From positions 40,606,501 to 40,670,500 of the forward strand of contig NC_088335.1 in assembly GCF_036884655.1 (NCBI RefSeq): DNA of 64,000 nt, read 5' to 3'. This document shows positions 23,340-37,100 of the stretch, piece after piece; position 1 is the stretch's first letter; each line of letters starts with the position of its first letter. The DNA comes from Musa acuminata AAA Group (taxonomy: Eukaryota > Streptophyta > Magnoliopsida > Zingiberales > Musaceae). The notes beneath the pieces were generated by a model. That model was given only the letters and a program-made list of their open reading frames with translations. It was not told the origin of the DNA and did no database searches. A program made the translations under genes and the position numbers.

Positions 23340-24000
23340 TCATTAAGATCTATTCATAAATATCTTAATACCAAAATACATAAGATGTTTTATTCATATT
23401 AACCATCATAAAATTCTTAGTGAAATTTTTTTTATTTTAATATAATAAATCATGATTACTATTGGCAAGTAAAATATTATCTACATATAGACCAATATAA
23501 TAAACTTACTCTCATTGATCTTTAGATATAAATACTAATCAATAATATTTTCTTAAATTTAAAAAAATTAATGATATCATAAAACTTTATATACCATTAT
23601 CTAGAGGTTTATTTAAGGTTAGAAATAAATTTTCTAAATTTTCATACCAAATTATATATATATATATATATATATTATTTTCTTTATAAATTATTTAGGT
23701 TAGTCCATCTAGAAACCCATTAAAAAACTTATTTTTACATCCATATGATGTAACTCAAAATCATAATGAGTCACTAATGTCATGATAATTCTTAATAAGT
23801 TTATTTAAAAAACTAAAAAAAAATCTTATTATGATCGATATAATTTTTATGAGTAAAATATTTGACCACAAGTTTAACCATTATAACGTTCAATATTGCT
23901 ATTTAAGTTACTTTTATATAATAGATTCTTTTACAGTTATTATGTAATTCAATGAGTTTTCAAATACCATTCAAACCCATTGATTATAATTTACTACATC
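23340..24000 (-). pseudogene. Degraded Copia reverse transcriptase
   Basis: On the minus strand, 23490-23440 reads IILVYM, a stop, then NILLANSN, clearly a decayed form of the YVDD box. About 25 codons on it reads a decayed FxMxxMxxTSYVFW block (the usual KDLGEASYVLG position). Further upstream on that strand the spacing and words match the conserved N-terminal RT region. No frame is open for long. Confidence 0.65.
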
Positions 24001-26013
24001 ATACTACTTTATAGAATCGTTACTTTCTATAACTTATAAAAATAATAAGAAATCATTTTTCCTATATCATAATTTAATTCTCGTAGATATATCATATAAT
24101 AATTAAAAATAATATATTTCCTTTCCCTATGAGATCTTATTAAAACTATCAGTTATGATTATTCTACAAGATCATTAATAATAATATCAATATCTTATGA
24201 GAGTTTACTAATGTTATTTTATTATTTACTTTTATCAAATCATTTAGTGATTTGAGGAATAATAATTCTTGAATATAAAATAATAAAAAAGTATCATCTT
24301 GTATCTCCTCAATATCAAGATTGAATTTTAAGATATTTACTCCTACTAATTCATTCATTTAAGTTTTACTTATCCTTAATTTTATTATAATGAATTTAAA
24401 ATAAGTCAAACTAAGAAAAAATAAAATTAAGAATAAATTATATGAGAAAACACTTAACTATATTCATATCTAGTGTTCTTGATATTACAGCTTTATTAGC
24501 CACATTGAGGGTAAAATTTTTAATTTCTTAAATATTATTATATTAAAATTTAATCGAATCTTTCATTAATATGTCAACTAAATTTAAACCGATTTTTAAA
24601 TATTCTAAAACATTAGTTATAGATTATAATGAAGCCTAAATATTATTATCAATTATCATAAAATTAGATCTTTTCCCAATCATTTATCTCAATTACAAAA
24701 CTTTCGATAGTTGTGCCTATGTCCTTTTAGTTAGTCTGATTAAAGTTAAATACACTCAATATAAATTGCATATGCTCAAACCATTTATAATAATTTAATT
24801 AAGAAAATATATAGATATTTATCAAAATACAATGAAAGCAATAACACTATAATAAAATAAAATAATATTAATATTTTAAGTCTTTCAATAAATATTGAAC
24901 TACTAATTTCATCCCTATTTCACCTTTGGGTGAAATATTAACATATCTAGTATTCATACAAAATTATTTATGAGGACTGATTTTATTCTCATATAATAGT
25001 ATTGTTACATTTATATATATAATCATAGACTACAAGGATATCCAAAATAATATTATCTTACATCATCATATAATTATTCAAATTAGATTCTCATTTGAGA
25101 TTATCTAAATCTTTTAATTATATGTATCATTATAAATATTATTTTTTAATATCATTTAGAACTAATTTTTTAATAAAATTTTATAAGTTATTGGTCTAAG
25201 CCACTTTGATGGCCACAAAACCAATACAATAATATAAAATATAGTTTAAAATATACTATAAAGAATAAATATTTATTATAATTTACATCCCATAAGTTTA
25301 CCATCCCAAACCATTTTGGTAGCTAGTAGTCAAATAAAACTTAGCGATATGAGTTACAAATAATATTCACCAATTTTTTTTAATTTAATATATATCAAAA
25401 TAGCTCAATAATAATAAAATATTATTTTATAATTTTAAATATATGAATATGAACAACTAAACAAATATCTAATAATGATAATTAAATTTTTATTTATCGT
25501 ATTTAAAATTATACTAATATGCCATTTGAGAAAACTATAAAATAAAATCATAATTTATATATTTTTTAAATTTCATATGGAACCCTTACACCAATCAACC
25601 CTATTTAATTGAGTAGACTCAAAATTGGGCTATATAAATTGGGCTCATAGATTTGGCTGACCATTCATCAAATTAGATCCGTAAAAATTAAAATTGATCC
25701 ACATAAAAATTAATGAAAATTTAATCTTCTCCAAATTCGATCAAAACTTAATTGATCGAGTTTAAATCTAATCAAGCAGTCAAAATAAAGTCATGATCAA
25801 GTTTGATAAAAAAAATTGATTGAAATAAATCAAATTAATCAATTTTATAGTTAAGGACATAAGTAAAAAAATTATAATTTCTGAAGGGTAAAACTATACT
25901 TTTACTTGGGACATATAGTGAAAAAAATGAATTTCTTAAAGGCATAATTTGAAAGTAAATTGAAGGATAGAGATTAGATTTTTTTTATTTTTTAGGGTTA
26001 AAAATGTCCTTTT

Positions 26014-26530
26014 CTAATAATTCTCTTTCGTAGTTATCGTTGTCATGCCCATGTGCATGGGTCTCATTGGCGGTGCACTTACCATCCGTTGCTTGCATGC
26101 TGCTGCTTGTGGCGGCGTGACTATTCGTATGTGAATGATCAGTAGTCTCACTATCGTCGTGTCGTGCCATTGCACCCCCCCGTGGTTGTGCGCCGTTGTG
26201 TCATCGTGACCATGTGTAATTGTGCATCGACTAGCGACCACACCGCCACCGTGGTGCTTAGTGATGCCATATAACCATTGGGTACTGTGGCCTTCGATGT
26301 CCAGTTGACACCGATCGCAACCAACAAACATTGCAACGACATTGCTCCAACTAGTGTAGGTAATGACAGGGTAGCCATTGCAATTGTGACACTACTCCAG
26401 TCTCCGTAGTTGCTACAGGCAATGGCTCTGCTACAACCATTACACGTAGTGACGCTATTGCATTTGCCATAGTCATCACACGTAGTGACACTACTATAGC
26501 CATCACAAGGCTGCCACACTCCATGGTGCT
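26014..26530 (-). other. GC-richer, low-complexity leader segment of the element
   Basis: This block stands out from the AT-rich interior. Minus-strand frames carry Cys/Ser/Val/Thr-rich wording with a repeated SVTTC motif, reflecting repeats around CACACGTAGTGACACTA. It lies between the primer-binding site and any Gag remnant, so it may be leader sequence or a captured fragment. No function can be assigned. Confidence 0.4.
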
Positions 26531-26858
26531 TCCACTATATATGCAACCACTTCTCGTGACAAGACTAGCAACTATTGAAGATTTCCATCCTCAATAATAC
26601 TGCAATCGATAGTAAGATATCGATATTGGTCCATTGATTAAATACGAGAAAACTCATATCGTTTGCAAGTAGGCAACATGATCGACTAGATAGAAAGCAG
26701 ATTAACAACATAGAGATCGTTCAAGCATCATAAACTAAAACTAAATAACACCTTTTTATAAGTGAAGGGTGTTAATAAGTAGATCGATATACAAAATAGA
26801 TCTAAAATACTTTTATGATCTAAAGTATTTGATTTTAAAATATGGCTATGATACCGAT

Positions 26859-27416
26859 TGTAAGTATAAAAATCATAATTATGCTATTATGTAAAAAAAA
26901 TTAATATCAAAAACTTAAAATTAAATAATGATATATCAAAATTTATGATACGTACCTTTCGATGTTGGTTAGAAAAACTTTATATGATCTATAATCATAT
27001 TATCGTCGAAATTAAAAACTACAACTGAAAACTACACCGATGTTGATTTACAAGAAAAGTTAGACTATCTTCTCCTCTCTTTTTATTCTTCGTAGGACCG
27101 CTATGAGCAATGTTTAGGGACAAGGAGATAAAAAAAGATTTATAATTTTTCAATGACTGATTCACATGATTAAGTGGAGATGAGAGAATATCTATATTCT
27201 CTCAATAATTTCATATATCAATGTATTCTTTTTTAGTCCTTCGTATGTCTTATTCTTTTATAGACGAGAGCAATAAGTTTAGGATAAGTAATTAAGATGG
27301 TCTCTTCCATTAATAGTATCTTTTATGGATTTCTATCATAATTATATATTTTTTCTGTTAATCAATAATTATGATCAAAATTTAATTATATCTATAATAT
27401 ATCTTACTTAATTAAA
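26859..27416 (-). repeat. 5' LTR of the SAUR-inserted element
   Basis: It begins TGTAAGTATAAAAATC beside the primer-binding site and aligns with 21514-21987. The last 19 or so bases that end the left copy are missing where SAUR sequence resumes. Confidence 0.7.
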
Positions 27417-27540
27417 TGTTACTAGTCGATAAGATGGAGATATGTTCGTTGTTGCTATCTCATACTCTTGGCATCTTTCGTTTAAGAGTTTGCTCTATTA
27501 GGATGAAGAAGTATATAGCATTGAGCATCCGCTGTTTGGG
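27417..27540 (+). pseudogene. 3' fragment of SAUR copy 3
   Basis: After the LTR the sequence aligns base by base with the middle of SAUR copy 2 (its 20083-20200). With one small indel it reads FVVAISYSWHLSFKSLLY, a stop, then DEEVYSIEHPL, matching FVVPICYLHHPSFQTLLHKAEEEYGFEHPRG of copy 2. About 110 bases between this and the 5' fragment are missing. Similarity fades after HPL. Confidence 0.8.
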
Positions 27541-29120
27541 AAATATTTATAGAGAGGATTAAGATTAGTCTCCTGTTACTAAAGATTAAAAGAGTTCGGT
27601 GACATAGATAATGCTTTTGAAAAACAAATTGAATGAGTTAGATAATAGATCCAATTTAGTAAGAGGATATGATTAATACATACACGAAATATTAGAAAAA
27701 TATTTTTTGTGTGACAATCTCACTTTATAGGAAAATTAAACTTTTCATTTATGTAAAAGAAATTATTTTGATGTGTTCATCTTCTGATTTATCTCAGTAC
27801 ATATCTGGCTATAAATCTATTTTGAAAGATTTTGCTGTATTAGACGAAATTATTAAATGGATTATGAAGTGTACTTATATTTTGGGTTTTCTGATAGTCT
27901 TTAGGATAGTTTTTGATGAATTTTATCTTTTCTCTATATTCTTTTCCTGTAAGGATTTTATTAAATTACCAAAAACTGATATTGTAGGAAATGACTCCTC
28001 AGAGTTGAGTCTCCTCTTCTTCATAAATCCATCTGTGGTGACCGAAAGCATCCATCCAACTTCATCTGCAAGTATTGTAGAAGCCATTCCTTCCATCTTG
28101 TAGGAACATTTATCCTTTTAGTTTGTTTGTAAGGAAGAATATATTATTGTATCAGATTGTACCAAAAAAAAAAAAAGTTCATTTCTCTTTCTAAAAAAAA
28201 TTCTTTCCTTTTCCGGAAAACAAAAACACTATTTTACTACATCTGCTGGTAATTTCCCCCAGAATTCTCTTATTACTTCAAGCCAAATGCTTTTTAACAC
28301 AAGAGAAGACACTATTCCTAAGAGGTGTCAGGGGAAGTCTCAGTGGCTTTTCAGATGGAGAGCATGACACTAATGGAATCAACCAGCCGAAGCTGTGTGT
28401 TTAACCATGGTGTCCTGCGAAAGGAGAGAAAAATAATGCAGTGCACTCAAACCAGATATCTTCAGATTAAGTGTTGTGTGCTCTCTGTTTAACCATGATG
28501 AAGCCAGTTTTTTGTCTTCAGATTTTTCAGATATGTTTTGCAGATAAGATGATACATGACATGCAATAACAACATGGTATGTGAGTGTGATTATGTTGGT
28601 GCCAGGATTAGTCTTGGAGGCAAAACTTGTAGTCTCAGTTGTCACGAAGCTGAAAGCTTGGAGGAAATTGGCTGAGTTAATGGGGAATGGAATTAAATCC
28701 TTAGAAATATAATCATGCAAATAATTACAGAGTGCATAAAAACTCAATCTGAGGTATAATAAAAATATAGCCCTATTCTGTTGCATTTATCTAAGCAATG
28801 CATCCAAAGAATCGACCAAATTGAAGGCCTATTTATTTCTGTCCCATTTTCTCAAGTTGGGTGAAATTGTTTAGTGGTTTTCTTGTAACACTCATGTCCT
28901 TAATGTATTTCTTTATTCTTTCTATTCTTTTGCCTTTTGATTTAGCTCCCTGCCAACATTCTGCATGCTGCTACAATTTCTCCTTCATGAGCTGCAAAGA
29001 TTAAACAGTAAAGCTCCAAGTAAAGTAGAATGTCAGATGACCTGAGTAAATGATAAAAAATCGATGATGATGATGATGATAGAAAATCATGAAAGAAATA
29101 ATCCTATATTAAATAATTGA
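27541..29120. other. Intergenic stretch with unrecognised open frames
   Basis: An open frame of 130 codons on the plus strand (27711-28103) and one of 135 codons on the minus strand (28379-28786) have no recognisable motif. The first is very AT-rich. A short (GAT)n run lies near 29065. I would not call either a gene without expression or similarity data. Confidence 0.4.
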
Positions 29121-29219
29121 TTGATCATGATAAATTTTTTTTCTTCTCGAAATCTATATAAATATTTATTATTTTCATAACATCTAAATGGGTATTTATC
29201 ATCTCTTTCATAACATCTA

Positions 29220-30515
29220 AATTCTTTAATTTCTCCTCCCTCGTTGTCCGATAAGGGCAATACAATACCTCTTCTCTGCTGATCGATCGTCTATGCTCGG
29301 TGACTTCACCCCTGCTTTCTAGACACCGCTGATCTACTGTCGTCGCTACACCAACAGTAACGTCCTCTCCTCGGAGAACTGCTACGCTACCCTCAACCTC
29401 GAGCACTCGCCCTTCCGCCGTCGATCCTCCTCACCGGTGAAGTGCCCGCCTGTTCTTCCTCACCGAGCGCTCTCTACCCTGAAGTGCTCTCTATTAGTGA
29501 AACAGTATCTCCTCACTTGGCGAAGTCCCCCCTTCCCTGTTAGCCAGCGATCGGGGACCTAGTTCTGTCGCTATGGTGACCTCTCTTGTTCCGCATTCAG
29601 GCGCAGCATTTGAGGAGTTTCTTTCCTCTACTGCGATCGGTTTTCCGTTGCGGCGCCTCTAGCGCTGCCCTCATTGGGGTTTCTTTCCTTACCAGCATTG
29701 CACTCCATCCACACTATTGCTTCTCCTCCTCCAGCGGCATTCCTTACCCCCAAATCACTACTTCGATTGCACTCCACCTCAATCGCTCTTTTCTTCCGTA
29801 TGGCGAACCTCGCATCCTAGCAATTGGGATCGAGATAGGCGACGGCCGTGTGTGGAGCGACATTCGCGGGGCCGTTGCTCCCTAACTCTGAAGTCGGCCA
29901 CCGGACACATCTTGACGCTGTTGATCTCTCACACTGCTCATAGATCTACAACCAGCAATGCGGCACAACAGATCTGGTCAGTTCGGTGACGTTAATCTGT
30001 TACCTCCGATGATGCTGACATGATCTATCACCTCCGACAGAGTTCCACGCTGTCCCTTTCCCTGCTCTCTCCTCTTATGGAGACAGCCTGTGAACAACAA
30101 GCTGTCATCATTAATTAGCAAGAACAAGCAAGAAGGGTGCTGTGTCGCTGTGCCCCTTCTCAATTCTTCATCGCGCAGACTTTCCCTATTTCAAATTGCT
30201 GCAAGCCAGTGAATTGCTTTGAAGAAGGTCAAGGACGTGGCATGCGACGACTTCTCCCTATTAGCCGGCGGACTTCAACTATCTTCTCATGAGCCGGTGG
30301 CGAACACTAACCTCTCTGTGCCACTATCGAAGCCTTGCTTCACTACGGCTCGCTTCCAGCCTCCTGTTGCTCTTTCGACAGCCTCCTCTTGTGGGTCGAC
30401 CTGTTGCTGCTATTGCCATCCTCCTACTGTGACTACCATCTATCGGTCGTGGACTGGCCTCGAGTTCGCAGGCCGAGCGCCCACGTCCCTCTCGCCATTT
30501 ACTGTATTCTAAAGA
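29220..30515. other. GC-rich block of unknown nature before a Copia remnant
   Basis: A C/T-rich, GC-richer segment with many short open frames in several phases, none recognisable. It ends where AT-rich sequence and Copia Gag-like wording begin, so it may be the LTR or leader of that element. No matching second LTR was found to the right. Confidence 0.35.
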
Positions 30516-30989
30516 TGACGGACTTCAACCAAATCACAAAATCTGTATGCTAACTTAACCCATCTATCTACATCTAACACTCTAATTATTATTTCTATAA
30601 AAAATAATAATTCTTCTCAAACATACAGGATTTATCAACTTTAATCTCTTTTAAATTATCCAAACGATAACTATACATCTTGGCGAGCATAATTCTTCAA
30701 TCTCCTCTTTCGATATGATCTATTAGGCTACGTCGATTGTTCTATCAGTTATTCATAAAATCTTGATCACAAGTTTTGGTTACGATAAAATCATCTTATT
30801 CTATAGATAATTCAAGCTTCAGTCGTTGGTTCCATAACACTATTAATATCTATATGCAACACTACAGTAAAAGCATGATCAAAGTTACAAACTATCATTG
30901 TCAATCACCCTTGTACTTGCATGATAAGTCACTTATCTACTATGATAAAACCAATACAAAAAAAAAATAGTATTGCTAATTATGTGTAA

Positions 30990-32170
30990 ACTAGAAAAAT
31001 TATTATAAATGACTTGACTTTAGTAAGTTATTATGAAGAAATTATTATCCATACTTTCAATAACTTAGGAGATGAATATAATGAATTGATAGTAACAATT
31101 CGGGCACAAGACTCACTGATGTCATTTGAAAAACTATATGATAAGTTGATTGATCAAAACATATCTGAAAAAAAGAAAAAAGGATAATAGGACCAACCAT
31201 TACAATTCAAGTGAGTTAAAATCCAAAAGAAAGAGTAACTAAGGCAACAAGAACTTCAACAAAAGATTGAATAATATGCATTTTGAACACATGGTAATAT
31301 GCAGAGCTATCATTCTCTATTACACTATCAACCTTTCAATCAAGGTGGCAACTTCAATAACTATTAGTAGTCATAGCAACTCAACAATAATAATAAACAA
31401 AAATTTGTATGTCAGCTTTATTACAAAATTGTACACACAATAAAAGTATGTCGGTCTTGACCTAAGTAGAATTATAACATAATGCTTGTCTTAATAATAA
31501 AAGTCACATACTATCTTTTATAACACCTTTTATATCCTACTACAAACCATTTAAAATTATTTACATCGATGTCTAGGGCCCTATCTTAACTATTTTTTTT
31601 GATAATTTTAGATTTTATATTATTTTCATAGATTACTTTACTAAGTATATATAGTTATATTCTCTCAAAAGTCTTCACAATCTTTACTCACTTTGGAAAG
31701 CTAGTCGAGAATTTTTTTCAGTTTACAATTATAACAATTTATTCTAACGAAGAAGGTGAATGCCAAACCCTAAAAACCTCTCTCATCCTATGGTATAATC
31801 TCAAGTCACTACCGTACACTTCTCAACTAGTTAGCTATGCCAAATGAAAATATCGACCTATAGTTGAAACTAGTCTCACCCTTTTACACCAAGTCTCTAT
31901 GTCACCAACTTTTTGGTCAGCAGTCTTTCAAACTATAATCTACCTTATTAACCGCATGCTCACTCCAATCCTACAACATCAGTCATCATTTAAAAAACTA
32001 TTTTAAAAAATTTTAAACATTCAAAAACTTAAAATATTTGATTGTTTATGTTATCCCTGATACCCATATGCTTCACATAAGTTATTACTAAGATCCAAGT
32101 CTTACATCTTCATAAGGCACTCTCTTGAACATAATGCTTCCGATGCTATTATAATTAAACTTAAAAAAAT
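30990..32170 (+). pseudogene. Remnant Copia Gag and integrase
   Basis: Decayed plus-strand Copia pieces in the right order. Gag: LGDEYNELIVTIRAQDSLMS near 31060-31125. A zinc-knuckle relic CQLYYKIVHTIKVC lies near 31410. The integrase start IDVWGP is near 31566, with DYFTKY near 31632; a later block KYRPIVETSLTLLHQVSMSP and LINRMLTPILQHQSSFKKLF lies at 31840-32010, and the RSKS-IFI block near 32090. Stops and frameshifts are everywhere. No reverse transcriptase part follows, so the element is truncated. Confidence 0.75.
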
Positions 32171-32512
32171 TTTATATCGCGTCATGACATTTTTTTCGAG
32201 TTTACTTTTCCCTTTGAAACCTAGGAGTCTTATGAGCCACTCCAAAATCATATATCATTAGCTTAGTATGAGTACACCTCAAATTCCCTCACCACGCTAA
32301 CCAATCATTCTTCTCAAGATATACATTTATTACTCTAATTCAACGAGTTCTCACCTGCTCCTTAATTTCTCCAACTACCTCTTCACAAATTAACATCTAA
32401 ATTCTTTAGCAAGCATCTTAAACATAAATTTGTTAAGCCAATATATTAGGCAGGAACGGTTGATTTATATTCCACAATCATCTATCTCTTTCTCTCTCTC
32501 TCTCTCACAATT

Positions 32513-32735
32513 GAGGTAGGTGAAGCAGGGAGTTGTTGTATGACACTTGACTCATGAGGTAGGTGGACAACAGTAGTTGCATAACACTTGATTCATGAGG
32601 TAGGTGGACAAGTGAGTTATTATATAACACTTCATGAGGTAGGTAGACACGAAGTGGAGCAGTGAGTTATCATATAACACTTGATTCATGAGGTAGGCAG
32701 AGAAGTGAGTCAAAATGCAACATTTGATTCACATT
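32513..32735. repeat. Minisatellite with GAGGTAGG core
   Basis: Five units begin GAGGTAGG at 32513, 32556, 32597, 32636 and 32690, spaced 39-54 bp. Each carries a variant of CATGAGGTAGGTGGACA followed by GTGAGTTAT-TATAACACTT. A (CT)n run lies just before it. Confidence 0.85.
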
Positions 32736-32739
32736 ATAA

Positions 32740-34128
32740 TACTTAGGCTGGCCCAGTTGTGGTACAATGGCCACATTCAACGTATTGGGGAATGCTCCCA
32801 CAGTCTCTCCATGAGAATTATTGGGGAAGATGTTCCATCATTGTGAGTAAATTATAGTGCTACAGAACACTGCAAGGGACCTACACTTGTCATTGCCAAT
32901 ATATTATAATGTTCAAGAAAATTTTGACCCAAATTATTGATTTGGCAACAACCCACTAGCACTTGAATCTAAATCAGTTTCCAGATTTCATCAGTAAACC
33001 AGAGATGGCATGATCATGGAAACTTCTTTGAGAAGTATACTAGTGATAGTGGACATACAACTTTGTTCTCCTCAGCTGATATAAAGAAATTTTATGATTC
33101 AAATCTCCATATAAAAGAAAAAAAAAACCCAAACAAACGGGAGCCCAAAATAATAGTTAACTTATGCAAATGAGTATGCCAAGTATACTAGTTAGTAAAT
33201 GTTGATAAAAGTATATTATGACAAAGAAATACGTAGAACAATAGTTACCGTATCAACATATGTCACATGCATGAATTTGATCAAATACAAATAATACACA
33301 TAGCTAATTATTTCAATTTATTCATGATCTGATAAGAATGGGAGCAACCTTTTGCAGTTGCATCGAAGCTCCTCTTTTAATTTTATTTTTTAGATAATTT
33401 TAAACACGGTTGCCCTTTATTATTTTGTATTGTTTGATGCACTATTTTTTTCCAATGCAATCTTAGAATATATGATCAAGAAAATGATGGATTGGGAGGA
33501 GTTTAATATCTAATTCTAAAAAATATGCTTTGTGTGTTTTTTTGTTCTTTCATTAAATCCTCTGCCTTATCATCTGTAGTGCTATAAAGAAACTATATTG
33601 CTATATGTTTTGGGGATCCACCTAAGGTGTTGTAACTGAGAACACATTATATCTTATCCAATTCTTAATAGAAAACTATATTAGTGCTTTAATTTAAGTC
33701 TTATCTAAGTTTCTCTCTCTCTCTTTTTTTTTTTTTTGGATTTCTAGTACATATGAGATATATTTTTTGGGATTCTAGAAATTTTCATTCTCTCTCTTTT
33801 GTAGTATAGAAAGCTAATTGAATTTTTGGAGGATTTATGCTTAAATGAGCAGAATTGGGGGTTCAAAACACCTAAATGACAACCAACACTTCCAAATCAG
33901 CTAACAAGATCCTGCGTTGGATATGCAAGGAAAGCCAAATGAAACACGAGGCAGTTCGTCACCTACCTACCCTATCTGACGGCCAGGATCTCAGCTTTCG
34001 TCCGATCCGACGTCTATAGAGCTCATCATCCACCATCCGCATCGCATTCCCCGTCACGTTGGCGTCCCCACTTCTATTAGTATCTGCCCTCACCAAGGAA
34101 GTCCGCAGAATTCGAAGTCGACCGACCG
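32740..34128 (+). other. Upstream region of the transketolase gene
   Basis: AT-rich to about 33890 with a T-rich and CT-rich stretch near 33710-33740. The last 170 bases become GC-rich and probably hold the core promoter and 5' UTR. TATAGA at 34015-34020 is the only TATA-like string. Confidence 0.4.
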
Positions 34129-37100
34129 ATGGCCGCCTCCTCCTCTGTCGTCGCCGCCTCCGCCTCCGCCTCCGCCCAGGCCCTCGCGGTCTCCACTCAC
34201 TGCTCCCCCTCCTCCAGCCATTCCCACCGCCTTGCCCTCCCCGGTGGCGATGCCCTTAGATCGCTCGTCGGCCGATCTCTCACGTCGTCCCCCTCCGCCC
34301 TCCGCTTCCTACGCATGAGGCAGCCGGTGTTCCGATCCCGTAGGGCTGGCCCGGCCAGGGCGGCGGCTGTGGAGACCCTCGAGGCGGCCGCCACGGACGC
34401 CCTTGTCGAGAAGTCGGTCAACACGATCCGGTTCCTCGCCATTGACGCCGTCGAGAAGGCCAACTCCGGCCACCCGGGGCTCCCCATGGGGTGCGCTCCA
34501 ATGGGCCACATCTTGTACGACGAGTTTATGAAGTACAACCCCAAGAACCCGTACTGGTTCAATCGTGATCGGTTCGTTCTTTCCGCAGGCCATGGATGCA
34601 TGCTTCATTACGCGCTGCTCCACCTCGCTGGCTACGATAGCGTCAAGGTGAGGCCTTTGACTTCTTTGGGTTTGCTGATTAGTTTGCGGGAAAGGTGGCA
34701 ACTCGATGATAGACTGAATCTTGTGTTGTTGCCTGTAACATTCGATCTTATGTGGGACGAAAGGCTGGAATTTGATTTTTCTTCTTCCCCTGGTTTTTTT
34801 CCTTCACCTCTTTAATTGCTTGATTAGTCTGAGCAGTCAGATCTCAACTGGATTTGATGGAAGATCCGATTTTGACCAGTTACTTTTTCATCGTCTTTTA
34901 TATTTTATCAAAATGTTTTTCTCTCTTCTTATTTATTTTTCCTTTTGGCTTATGTTACTGGAAAATTAATTGTATATTGCTCCATAGTTATGCAGCTTAT
35001 TCTTTTTCTTGGAGTTGAGTTCAAGTTTTCAGCTTAGACTTTCAAAGCTTTCCATTACCTAAATTTGCTTGGTCGTCTCCATCTTCCACAAACATGATTT
35101 GTTATTCCTGGATTTTGACTAATATTTGCAAAAAAATATATTTTGGTAATTGAGATTCTGATTTTGGGTAGTTTTCCTAATCTAGTTAAGAGAATGATGC
35201 ATTTAGATGATAAGAGTTGGAAGACATTAGTGACTTTGAGTTTTCCTTTTTTATGAATTCCCCTTGAACTCTCCATTCTAAACCAAGAAACTTCCACACT
35301 AAACTCAGAAGTGGAAAGGAGGTGGTAGTAACATTCAAAGGGAAACAAGTAGGGACCTGTTATTCTTTGATAATATTTTTATTCTAAATTTGTTTTGGAA
35401 CTGTTCTTCTTTATTCGTCCTTATCTTAAATCAATCTGTCACCTATTCTTTTTCCGATATTGATGGATCTTTGGTTAAAAGGCATCATAAAACTGTTTTG
35501 GAGAAACAAACATTAGGTAGAGGCTAATCCAAGTCTTTTTTTTTTAACAAATGTCATAGATTCCTTAATCTTCTTTCTTGGATTATTTATGGTCTTGGCC
35601 TTCCTTCTGATATCCTTAGATCCTTAAGGAGCCACACAAAATCTAAGTTGACATTCAAATCGTTTAGTAGAGACAAAAAAGGGGGAAAACCTACTTTAGG
35701 CCAGCCCGGAAGGGCCCCCCCCAGTGTTGTACTGGGCCAGCAACCAATCCAACCTGCAGCCTTGAACTGGGCAGGCTGTAGCATTCCGAAGGTGCAACAG
35801 GCCCCAGGAGTTGCAGCAACCCCTCAGTTGCAGCAGGTCTGCAAGGCCTGCCATGTTAGTGCATGGGAGGAGGGTTGTTTCAAAAGAAAGGTGAGAGGAG
35901 CAGAATAAGAAAAAAATAAATAAATAAAAGATGAGGAGTGTGAGATTCAAGGGGACGAAAGAAAAGAAAGGAGAGAAGAAAAAGGAAGCATTGGAGGGAG
36001 GAATTAAAAAAAAAAAGAATACTTGTAAAAAAGACAACTTTTTTGGTGAATCAAGTTTCTTATCTAGTAACAAAATAGATCATTATACATTATTATTTTT
36101 ATTTGTATTTATGGGTCAACCTAAGTTGGTAACCTAATGAAAGTTATATATTGCTAGTTGGCTTAATTGAATCAAATTATTTGAGCTCAATTGATTTGGA
36201 TTGGTTTACGTTTTTTATCAGACTTATCCATTATCCATTATATTCAAGAACTGGATTGTAGTTTTTTTAGTATGGATTCATAATATTTAAAGATTGATTT
36301 GTAAAATCCTGAGGATTGATTTGTAATATCGTCTTTTTTGGAAGTCTGATTGTAATATTTTGAGAACCTGATTGTAATTTATAGGAATTAAATCATAATT
36401 TAATTGTGACATTTTGATTCTTTATATGATTTGAATGACCTTAATATCCTTCAATTCCTCATTGATAACCTATTGAAAGTTTTCCATGTTATTTCCTAAC
36501 AACTATCTATTGTATAATAAAGAAATCATTTTATGTATAAGTTTGCTACATGAGCATACAAAGTAGTGTTATATGATGATGTATGTGGCTATAGACGATT
36601 TCCCATATCTGTAAATGGGGTCTTTTTCCATCATGATAGGTGGATCACCACTTCATTCGAATAAACAGTTGGGAGTGTCTTATGGTATGATTCCTCACAT
36701 CCATAAGAGGAGTCATTTCATCTCAAGTGATCAAACTGATCCTATGTATAGTAATATGAGGTCCTTTATCGTGCAAAATTATTTTTGGGTTATATTCATG
36801 TTGATACTGTATTCTACTTGATGTTAATTTGTCATCATTAATCATATTGTAAACTAATTGCATGGCACATGGTAAGATTCATTGGCATCTGCCGTTTATA
36901 CTTAAATAAACCTTATTGAGCTGAAAATGCTTATCTCAAATTTTTTTCTTTTTTAGGTTATCCACAGCATTAGGAAAAGTTTTTAGGCTTTAGAAAGCGT
37001 GGAGATCGATAGTTGATTATTATTTTTAAATGCATAGTAAGATTTGTTTGTTTCATGTGAGACATGAAAAGGATGCATTTTTAGTTACTGGAAATAAAGT

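Noticed and set aside
32513..32735. Regularly spaced repeats considered as a CRISPR array
   Set aside because: Spacing and repeats are irregular, spacers are also similar to each other, and the genome is eukaryotic.
35696..36073. Minus-strand frame with a Phe-rich stretch in transketolase intron 1
   Set aside because: It is low complexity from A/T runs and lies inside an intron.
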